A stretch of DNA of 64,000 bases from Pleurodeles waltl (Eukaryota > Chordata > Amphibia > Caudata > Salamandridae), in the NCBI RefSeq assembly GCF_031143425.1, contig NC_090441.1, forward strand, positions 218,918,928 to 218,982,927, given 5' to 3'. A model generated the notes under the pieces. The model saw nothing but the letters and a program-made list of their open reading frames with translations. It ran no database searches and had not been told where the DNA came from. Both the position numbers and the translations under genes were made by a program. Positions 55,434-64,000 of this stretch are shown here, piece after piece. Numbering within the stretch: the stretch's first letter is position 1; each line of letters opens with the position of its first letter.

Positions 55434-57215
55434 CCTCCTACACTATATCACAAGAAAAGACAATACTCAGTATTACTAAAAATAAATGTGCTAAATTTTT
55501 ATGACAATGTGCCAAAAGATATCTTAGAAGATATCCTCCAACAGGAGGTAAGTAACAAGCATAAAATATACACAGATACTGAAATCAGGTAAGCAAACAG
55601 TTAGGAAAACAGTGCAATTACCATAGAATGCAAAATACTGTAATGGGCCTTGGGGCAAACCAAACCATATACTCTAATTTGTGGAATGCGAATTAGGATT
55701 GTCCCAAAGGCAGGACTACTGTGTAGAGAATCCCGGGGAGCATCAGAAAACACCAATGGTGAAACGAATACCCCACCCCGGGACCCTGAAAAGTAGTGAT
55801 AAAGTGACACTACTACCACAGAAGATACACAGAAGTCGAAATGGAGGATATTGCAAGAACTACACCACTCTGCAGGCACTGAAGACGGATTATGGAAGCT
55901 GAAGACCTGCAAATAAAGGAGACCAAGTCTAGAAGTCACTGAAGAAGCCAGGGGGGGTAGGAGCCCACTAAACCCCGGATGAAGGTGCAAAATGGCTGTC
56001 CCCGGTTAGGAACAGAAGACGGTTATGCACCAACGGAGTGACCTAGGAGGCTCAAATTCGTGTAGGAGCTGTCCCACATCATGCTGGAAGATGCAGTGAA
56101 GAAAGTTTTCAAAAGCACCGCAAACAAGCCTTGCTACATGCAGGGGTCGCAGTTGGACGAAAAGGGTGCTGCCCGGGCACAGGAAGGACCAGAATGTCGA
56201 AACTCAGGATGAGTGGACAGAGGGGGCCCCCAGCAAGCATGAAGGCCCACAACAAAGAAGGGAGAACCCACAAGAGCCTTTGAACAGGGGTTCAAAGGAG
56301 CTGAACTCGACGGTCGTCTCACCACTGCTGTAAGAAGTCCCACGCCGCTGGAGATTCATTGATGGAGCTGTGCATCACAGGACGGAGTGCTGGGGACCGG
56401 AGCTCGTCTGTGCACACAGGACTTTGGAGGGGACTCACAGTAGTCCTGAAAGCTGCTGGACACTGGACACATGGTGGCACTGACTGGTGATGCGAGGCAA
56501 TGACTTACCTCCACCAATTTCATGCAGCTGGACCTCTGGACAGTCGGTGTCACTTGGGTCCACCACTCGTGTTCCGGGGACTTTGCTCGTTGCAGAGGGA
56601 AAAGTCCCAGAGGGTCAGTCTTGCTTCTTTTAGTTGCCTGCTGGAGCAGGAGGAAGATTTCATCGACCCACAGGAGATTTATTTGGATCTTTCTATGCAG
56701 ACTGGAGGCAGACAGCCCACAGAGGATGCACAATCAGGAAACAGTTGAGAAAGCCGGCAGGATTGGGTGCTACAATGTCGCAGTAGCCTTCTGGATACTT
56801 TGTTGCAGTTTTGCAGGCGTCCTGGGTCAGTCAGCAGTCGATCCTTGTTGAAAGTCGAAGGTAGAGGTGCAGAGGAGTCGTGGTGGATTCTTGCAAGTCA
56901 TAATCTGAGGAAACCCCCACAGGAGAGCCCCTAAATAGCCCAAAGAAGAGGTATGGCTACCTGGCTAGTGAGAGCCTATCAGGAGGGGTCTCTGACGTCA
57001 CCTGCTGGCACTGGCCAACCAGATGTTTCCAGTGTGCCCCCACACCTCTGAATTCAAGATGGCAGAGGTCTGGGACACACTGGAGGAGCACTGGGCACCA
57101 CCCCCAGGGAGGTGCAGGTCAGGGGTCCCCTTTCCTTTGTCCAGTTTCACGCCAGAGAAGGGACAAGGGGTCCCTAAACCGATGCAGACTGGCTTATGCA
57201 AGGAGGGCACCATCT
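55434..57215 (-). repeat. LTR fragment closely similar to 44385-46150
   Basis: Starting at TATATCACAAGAAAAGACAA, it follows the 44197 LTR almost base for base. Shared blocks include GGAGCTGTGCATCACAGGAC against GGAGCTGTGCGTCACAGGAC, and CATGCTGGAAGATGCAGTGA. It ends near CACCATCTGTACC, where protease-coding sequence starts. The junction with gag at about 55430 falls in GCCAGTCCAGCCTCCTACA, a string also present at the LTR end 54766-54784. Confidence 0.7.
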
Positions 57216-57462
57216 GTACCATCCTCAGGGATACCCAGCATGGCTGCATGGGTATTAAACTCTACCTCAGCCCAACCTGAGGCCTCTAGGTCATTACCTA
57301 AGAGACAGTCTACAGGTAAGCTAGGTGATACTACCACATGCTTAGGGCCAGTAACTCCATCCCAACTAAGCTGAACTATAGCTAAGGGAAGAAACTTAGT
57401 GGAGTTATGGACATCAATAATCTTATACTATTGTCCAATGATGTGTTGTGCAGGAGACACTA
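57216..57462 (-). pseudogene. Gmr1-like protease fragment
   Basis: The block aligns with 52135-52375 of the gag-protease gene. On the minus strand it encodes the region from just after the active site to the LLGNDLEA block. Both ends are junctions: LTR at 57215 and a Harbinger-like terminus at 57463. Confidence 0.65.
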
Positions 57463-58846
57463 GGGCCCATATTTATACTTTTGATGCAAAACTGCGCCGG
57501 CGCAGTTTTGCGCCAAAAATATTACCGCCGGCTAACGCCATTTTTGTGCGCCGTGCGGGCATCATATTTATACTTTGACACACTGCGGCGCAAACAACAG
57601 GTGGGAGTCATTATCTTTGACGCACACCGCGGCGTCAAGTCGTAAAGGAAAACAATGTTAACGCGCCGGAAATGACTGTTGGTCGATTTACGACATCGTA
57701 AACCGGATATGCGCCATTTTTTTTGACGCAATAGCGTCAAAAAACACAACAAACACAACCATTTCACCAGAGGAGAGCCAAAATGGATCCCACATGCCAC
57801 TACAGATCCCAGGAAGATGACAGCAGACCAGGAACCAGCCAGGAGGACCCACACAAGAACCAGGACACTTTTAAGAAGAAAAGAAAGTGTTGCTTCAGTG
57901 CAGAGGAGCAGGAAATCCTGGTTAAAGAGATGACGGAACACCAGCACCAACTGTTTGTCACATCAAAGTTGCCAATCAGTAGGAGAGAGGCTATATGGCA
58001 ACAAATTGTCGACAAGATTAACAGTGTGGCTGAAGTATGCAGAACAGTCATCGAGTGCAAGAAATGCTGGCATGACTGCAAACGTTGGACCAAGAAAAAG
58101 ATGGCCAGGAACAGGAAGGCAGCACTGCAGACTGGAGCATGGAGTCCAGCACACCAGGAGGCCCTGGACCACATGGAGGAGATGGTCGCAGCCGCCATCC
58201 CTGAGGAGATCGTCACAGGGATTCAAGGACAGGACAGCGCAGACGACCAGGAGACAACACAGATGCAGGGTAAGTCGCATGGGGAATTGAAATGCACTAA
58301 TGTCAACTTCAACCGGGGGTCGAAATACCATACTACACATTGCATGTAAGTCATCATATACATGGAGTGGCATGGGTAAAGGGGCACGGCAGGGGGGCAT
58401 GGCCCGTTCTGAGAAGACCTGGGGCACACCATTACACAACACCAACAACAGTCCCATGGGGGCAAGCTGTCATGCCAACGGTGGAGCAAAGGGAAAGCCA
58501 CGACTGGAGGGAAGGCCACTACGTCAAACTGACATCCTGGCACTCGTTAGCCAACATACCTCCTACATTAACTAGGGCCCTATTAGCAATCCTCTAGCCA
58601 AACCGACAACTGCAATGTAACTGCGACAACAGTTGCCACTACCACCTCTGGTCTGTGTGCAGCTCAAGTAGCCAATGGCAGTAACCTCCCCATGGAACAT
58701 ACATACCTAAATCAGGGGGTGAGGATGACATCTGCAACAATCTCCTGAAACAAGACAAAGGCCCCAGTACACTCAAATATCAATGCCCATAGTTGTCACA
58801 AACATCAGCCAAAGTAAACAACAATAGGAGCGACACAGCACCAAGG
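57463..58846 (+). mobile_element. Harbinger-like element with MYB/SANT gene, cut by an LTR
   Basis: It begins GGGCCCATATTTATACTTTT with the hairpin TGCGCCGGCGCA just inside, the same terminus style as the non-coding 0.9-kb elements at 1871, 3290 and 34881. A MYB/SANT-like exon lies at 57783-58269. The right part is cut at 58847 by an LTR, so the second terminus and any transposase are absent. Sequence 58350-58846 holds no recognised gene. Confidence 0.55.
57783..58269 (+). CDS. MYB/SANT-like DNA-binding protein, first exon
   Basis: The ATG at 57783 opens a frame of 162 codons to a consensus donor GTAAGT at 58270. After a polar N-terminus with a basic patch (KKKRKCCFSAEEQEILVKEM) comes a trihelical MYB/SANT-like fold: SRREAIWQQIVDKIN, then TVIECKKCWHDCKRWTKKKM. 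A helical tail with LDHMEEMVAAAIPEEIV follows. Such proteins accompany PIF/Harbinger transposases, but domesticated or other SANT-family genes look alike. This exon has no stop or frameshift, unlike the other transposon genes here. Later exons are missing. Confidence 0.65.
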
Positions 58847-61800
58847 TGTAGGAGGCTGGACTGGTTTGTAGTGAGTACCAAGGGGTACTTACGCCTTGCA
58901 CCATGCCCAGTTATCCCTTATTAGTGTATAGGGTGTCTAGCACCATAGGCTGATAGATAATGGTAGCTTAGCAGAGCAGCTTAGGCTGAACTAGGAGACG
59001 AGTGAAGCTCTTAGTATCACTTGCACAATATCATAAGAAAACACAATACACAGATATACTAAAAATAAAGGTACTTTATTTTTATGACAATATGCCAAAG
59101 TATCTCAGAGTGTACCCTCAGTATGAGAATAGCAAATATACACAAGATATATGTACACAACACCAAAAATATGCAGTATAGTCTTAGAAAACAGTGCAAA
59201 CAATGTATAGTTACAATAGGATGCAATGGGGACACATAGGGATGGGGCAACACAAACCATATACTCCAAAAGTGGAATGCGAACCAGGAATGGACCCCAA
59301 ACCTATGTGACCTTGTAGAGTGTCGCTGGGACTATTAGAAAATAGTGAGGGTTAGAAAAATAGCCCACCCCAAGACCCTGAAAAGTGAGTGCAAAGTGCA
59401 CTAAAGTTCCCCAAAGGACATTGAAGTTGTGATAGGGGAATTCTGCAGGAAAGACACAAACCAGCAATGCAACAACGATGGATTTCCAGTCGAGGGTACC
59501 TGTGGAATAAGGGGACCAAGTCCAAAAGTCACAAGCAAGTCGGAGATGGGCAGATGCCCAGGAAATGCCAGCTGTGGGTGCAAAGAAGCTGCTACTGGAC
59601 GGTAGAAGCTGAGGATTCTGCAGGAACAACAAGGGCTAGAGACTTCCCCTTTGGAGGATGGATTCCCCACGCCGTGGAGAGTTGTGCAGAAGTATTTTCC
59701 TGCCGAAAGACCGCCAACAAGCCTTGCTAGCTGCAAATTGTGTGGTTAGGGTTTTTGGATGCTGTTGTGGCCCAGGAGGGACCAGGATGTCGCCAATTGC
59801 GCCTGGGGACAGAGGGGGCGTCGAGCAGGAGAAAGAGCCCTCTCAGAAGCAGGCAGCATACGTGGAAGTGCCAGAACAGGCACTACAAATAAGAGTGAAA
59901 TGGTGCTCACCCGAAGTTGCACAAAGAAGTCCCACATCGCCAGAGGGCCACTTAGAAAGACGTGCAATGCAGGTTAGAGTGCCGTGGACCCAGGCTTGGC
60001 TGTGCACAAAGGATTTCCGCCGGAAGTGCACAGAGGCCGGAGTAGCTGCAAAAGTCGCAGTTCCCAGCAATGCAGGCTGGCGTGGGGAGGCAAGGACTTA
60101 CCTCCACCAAACATGGACTGAAGAGTCACTGGACTATGGAAGTCACTTGGACACAGTTGCTGGATTCAAGGGACCTCGCTTGTCATGCTGAGAGGAGACC
60201 CAGGGGACCGGTGATGCAGTTCTTTCGTGCCTGCGGTAGCAGGGGGAAGATTCCGTCGACCCACGGGAGATTTCTTCACAGCTTCTAGTGCAGAGAGGAG
60301 GCAGACTACCCCCACAGCATGCACCACCAGGAAAACAGTCGAGAAGGCGGCAGGATCAGCGTTACAGAGTTGCAATAGTCGTCTTAGCTACTTTGTTGCA
60401 GTTTTGCAGGCTTCCAGCGCGGTCAGCAGTCGATTCCTTGGCAGAAGGTGAAGAGAGAGATGCAGAGGAACTCTGATGAGCTCTTGCATTCGTTATCTAA
60501 GGAAATCCCCAAAACAGAGACCCTAAATAGCCAGAAAAGAGGGTTTGGCTACTTAGGAGAGAAGATAGGCTAGCAACACCTGAAGGAGCCTATCAGAAGG
60601 AGTCTCTGACGTCACCTGCTGGCCCTGGCCACTCAGAGCAGTCCAGTGTGCCAGCAGCACCTCTGTTTCCAAGATGGCAGAGGTCTGGAACACACTAGAG
60701 GAGCTCTGGGCACCTCCCAGGGGAGGTGCAGGTCAGGGGAGTGGTCACTCCCCTTTCCTTTGTCCAGTTTCACGCCAGAGCAGGGCTGGGGGATCCCTGA
60801 ACCGGTGTAGACTGGCTTATGCAGAGATGGGCACCATCTGTGCCCATCAAAGCATTTCCAGAGGCTCTGGGAGGTTAACCCGCCCAAGCCTGTGTCACCT
60901 ATTTCCAAACGCAGAGGCTATAACATCCCCCTGCCAAAGGAAATACATTGTTTCTGCCTTGCTGGGACTGAGCTGCTCAGACCCCAGGAGGGCAGAATCC
61001 TGTCTGGAGGTTGGCAGCATTGTAGCTGCAGAGAAAACCCCAGACAGCTAGTTTGGCAGTACTGGGGGTCCACGGTGTGGCCCACAGGGTTTATGGAATT
61101 GGTCCCCCAGTACCAGATTTGGACTTGCCAAATTCCACAATCCCAGACACCTCACATGGCCATATTCGGTTTAGCCATTGTGCAGTTACATATAGGTGGT
61201 GACCTATATGTCGTGCACGTGTGTAATGGCGTCCCCGCACTCACAAAGTCCGGGGAAAAGGCCCTGGACAATGTGGGGGCACCTATACTGTTGTATGGGT
61301 GCCCTCACACTTGGTAACTTTGCACCCAGCCAGAGTTGGACATATAAGTGTCTTATAAGCTACTTAAGTGCAGTGTAAAATGGCTATAAAATAGTGTAGA
61401 CACTATTTTACCCAGGCTGTTGTGGCAGTCCTGTAAAAGGTTTGTCTGAGCTCCTTATGGGTGGCAAAAGTAATTCTGCAGCCCATAAGGTTCTCTTGGA
61501 ACCCCAATTCCCTGGGTACCTGAGTACCATATACATGGGAATTATATGGGAGTCCCAAAGTGCCAATTGGAATTGGTAAAAGTTCTCACTAGCCTACAGT
61601 GACAAATTTAAGGTAAGAGAGAGCATAAGCACTGAGGTTCTGATTAGCAGAGCCTCAGTGACACAGTAAAACACTACAGACTACGCATACAGAGGCCACA
61701 AATTATGAGCACTGGGGTCCTGGTTAGCAGGATCCCAGTGAGACAGGCAAAACACACTGACATAACAGTATTTCCACTATGATCACTGGGGCCTGGCTAG

Positions 61801-61896
61801 CAGGATCCCAGTGACACAGTAAAAACGCCTTGACACACACTCACAAACATGCCAAAAGTGGGGGTAACAATGCTAGAAAGAGGCTACTTTCTCACA
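58847..61896 (-). repeat. LTR, right edge of the nested insertion
   Basis: It runs from TGTAGGAGGCTGG to TTTCTCACA, about 3.05 kb. It matches 47743-51396 (first two thirds) and 44197-47139 (last third). CTTAC immediately after it pairs with TTTAC before 44197, consistent with a 5-bp target duplication of an outer element of 17.7 kb. Whether the two outer LTRs come from one insertion is not proven, because they belong to slightly different LTR types. Confidence 0.7.
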
Positions 61897-62232
61897 CTTA
61901 CCCCTCAGGAATAATGCAAGGAGAACTCAAATAGATATAAGTGAGTGTAATAATGAAAATAGTAGCAATACGTGCATCCAAATTCCACAATATATTTACA
62001 TATTCACAAATGAAGGGACACTGCCCAGTCCTCAATGTTCGTGGGCCACAGAGCCACATTACAAAGTCTAAGGCCACACTTTACTCCTGCAACAACACGG
62101 AAAGAATACTGCAGGGGCATCAGCTCGAAAATCGGCAGGCACCTCAGGGGGAGAGGAACGGGGGGTGCCTCAGCTGGCAGATGGGACAATGCCACTGGTC
62201 CTGGAGGGGGCCACATGCCCTGTGCTTTGTAC

Positions 62233-62861
62233 TGGGAGTGATAGGCCACAGTCTCTCAAGTAGGTGACTTTACCACTTGCTCTGGAGGGAGCAACATGCC
62301 CTGTGCTTGGTCCTGGGGAGTGATAGGTCACAGTCTTTCAAGCTGGTGACTTTCCCACTTGCTCTGGAGGGGGCAACACGCCCTGTGCTTTGTCCTGGGG
62401 AGTGATAGGCCAGAGTCTCTCAAGTGGGTGACTTTCCCACTTGCTCTGGAGGGGGTAACATGCCCTGTGCTTGGTCATGGGGATTGATAGGCCACAGTCT
62501 CTCAAGTGGGTGACTTTCCCACTCGCTCTGGAGGGGGCAACATGCCCTGTGCTTTGTCCTGGGTAGTGATAGGCCACAGTCTCTCAAGTGAGTGACTTTT
62601 CCACTTGCTCTGGAGGGGGCATGGTGCCCTGTGATCTTCATCTTGGGGAGGATGGGGTGGGTAGATGGCATCTCCACTGGTTCTGGAGGGGAAATCGTGC
62701 CCTGTGATCTTCATCCTGGGGAGGATCGGGTGAGTGGATGGCATATCCACTGGGTCTGGAGGGGGCATCGTGCCCTGTGAACTACATCCTGGGGAGGATG
62801 GGGTGAGTGGATGGCATCTCCACTGGTTCTGGAGGAGGCATCGTGCCCTGTGATGCAGATA
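62233..62861 (+). repeat. 82-bp and 73-bp minisatellite array, second copy
   Basis: About five 82-bp units start near 62233, 62315, 62397, 62479 and 62561. Three 73-bp units start at 62645, 62718 and 62791. The order and unit sequence are as in 15502-16060, but with one more 82-bp unit. Confidence 0.75.
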
Positions 62862-62897
62862 ATGGGGAGTGCAAGGTCACAGTTTCTCAGCTGGGTG

Positions 62898-63656
62898 TCA
62901 TACCCACAGGAGTTGCAGGGGGCAGGCCGCACAACAGTCCATGTAGACAGGTCTACAGAATGTCTGCCAGCGGTGACGGCTGTTCAGTGGTGGCAGTGGT
63001 GCTGGTGCTGCTGCTGCTGGTGGTGGTGGTGGTTGTGGGGGGAGGCTCCAGCCCATCCCCAGGAGCCTTGGACGGCTGCCCACTGGTACCGCTGCTGCTG
63101 GTGGTGGTGGTGGTGGTGGGGTGAGGCTCCAGCCCATCCCCAGGAGCCTCAGACAGCTGCCCACTGCTGCTGCTGGTGGTGGTGGGGAGAGGCTCCAGCC
63201 CATCCACAGCAGCCTCGGACGGCTGCCCACTGGTACCGCTGCTGGTGGCGGTGGTGGTGGGGGGGGCTCCAGCCCATCCCCAGCAGCTTTGGACGGTTGC
63301 ACCACCATGGTTGATGGTGTGGTCTCTAACAGAATCCCAGCACCAGGCCCCTTGTCTGTATTGCCTGCTGGTGGAGGCCCCTTGCCTTTCCTGCCATCAG
63401 CTGGGGCTGGTTCCTTGCCCTTCCTCCCTGCAGCTGGGGCTGGCTCCTTGCCCTTCCTCCCTGCAGCTGGGGCTGGCTCCTTGCCCTTCCTCCCTGCAGT
63501 TGGGGCTGGCTCCATGCCCTTCCTTGCACCACTTGGGGCAGGCACCCTTTGCATCTGGCTGGCTGGTGGCCGGGATCCTTTCCCACCTGGAGTTGCTGGG
63601 GACAATACTGTGCCCGTGGAATGGGAGGTTGAGGTGCTTGCCTGGGTTTTTTCCAC
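62898..63656 (-). pseudogene. Harbinger MYB-protein C-terminal repeat region
   Basis: A 252-codon minus-strand frame has a start-like MEKTQASTSTSHSTGT, then repeated GRKGKEPAP units (four to five), then proline runs from CCA/CCG microsatellites. It corresponds to 16581-16165 in the first copy, where the frame is also open. It is low-complexity sequence made by minisatellites. I treat it as the decayed 3' part of the MYB-like gene, not as an independent gene; the upstream exons are beyond the window. Confidence 0.4.
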
Positions 63657-63755
63657 CCTGGTCTGACGTGAAGGACGGGGGGAGAAGGGATTAGGAAGAG
63701 GTCAAAGGTTGATAGGAAAAACTTCTTAGGGACATTGGGGCGGGAAGAAGGAGAA

Positions 63756-64000
63756 GGTGTGGGAGGGGATGAGTCCCCTGCCTTAACACCTTTTATCAAA
63801 GGGAGAAGGTGTAACACCCTATCTCTGAGGAAGTCCTTTGTTCTGCCATCCTGGGCCAAGCCTGGCTGGACCCCAGGAGGGCAGAAACCTGTCTGAGGGG
63901 TTGGCAGTGTAAAGTTACAGTAGATTGCAATAGGAGCACATAGGTATAGGGGCAACACAAACCATATACTCCAAAAGTGGAATGCGAACCACGAATGGAC
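63756..64000 (-). repeat. LTR fragments at the right edge
   Basis: The block GAGTCCCCTGCCTTAACACC to GGGGTTGGCAGT matches 50360-50490 of an LTR. It is joined at about 63909 to GTAGATTGCAATAGGAGCAC onward, which matches 48125-48200. The two pieces are in an order not found in the complete LTRs, so a deletion or rearrangement joined them. It continues beyond the window. Confidence 0.6.

Larger units (their letters stand above)
61897..63755 (+). mobile_element. Second Harbinger copy resumes (minisatellites and MYB-protein 3' part)
   Basis: From ACCCCTCAGGAATAATGCAA onward the sequence follows 15160-16700 of the first copy: the same ATATATTTACATATTCAC stretch, the 82- and 73-bp minisatellites, GGT/GCT microsatellites and the 33-bp array. 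It is cut at about 63756 by an LTR fragment. The remaining transposase and MYB exons would lie beyond the window. Confidence 0.75.

Noticed and set aside
62898..63656. Proline-rich 252-codon ORF as an independent gene
   Set aside because: It is built from minisatellite and trinucleotide repeats and corresponds to the 3' part of the MYB-like gene in the first Harbinger copy.

Overview
The window looks like a stretch of a very repeat-rich vertebrate genome, most likely a salamander or newt. That organism call is inference. It rests on foamy-virus-like endogenous retroviruses (ERVs), Gmr1-like Ty3/gypsy elements with kilobase-long LTRs, multi-kilobase PIF/Harbinger DNA transposons and a Penelope-like element, all nested in each other. 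No host protein gene, tRNA, rRNA or CRISPR array could be supported. Almost every coding stretch belongs to a mobile element, and most are broken.

Left part (1-28627): remains of two foamy-virus-like (spumavirus-related) proviruses in opposite orientation. On the minus strand there is a 5' LTR (28627-27639), a candidate primer-binding site, gag, protease, RT and RNase H down to about 23371. Minus-strand env plus an overlapping accessory ORF appears again at 4880-1. Between these lies a plus-strand provirus: RT and RNase H (4885-6775), integrase (10440-11471), env (11737-14420), an accessory ORF (14477-14979) and a 3' LTR (22368 to about 23364). The plus copy is itself interrupted by a GC-rich inverted-repeat element (5385-5942), a Penelope-like retroelement with a GIY-YIG endonuclease (about 6777-10420) and a 7.1-kb Harbinger element (15067-22190). 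Comparing the two env and pol copies reveals exact empty sites for three inverted-repeat insertions.

Middle part (28628-43656): a 5' fragment of another gypsy-type element on the minus strand (gag and LTR), fragments of a third Harbinger-like element (31.3-34.7 kb), a partial LTR split by a 0.9-kb inverted-repeat element, and a minus-strand Gmr1-like element. This last element has its 3' LTR at 37003-39503 and the order gag, protease, integrase, RT, RNase H. Integrase upstream of RT is the hallmark of the Gmr1 clade.

Right part (43660-64000): a second copy of the 7-kb Harbinger family starts at 43660 and carries a transposase first exon. It is split by a 17.7-kb nest of LTR-retrotransposon material (44197-61896) flanked by a near-perfect 5-bp duplication, and resumes at 61897. 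The nest holds several LTR copies, a gag-protease-only Gmr1-like derivative that reaches its polypurine tract with no integrase or RT, a head-to-head partner fragment with a leucine-type primer-binding site, and a Harbinger-like fragment with a MYB/SANT gene. All gene calls come from reading translated frames and comparing copies inside the window; no database search was possible.
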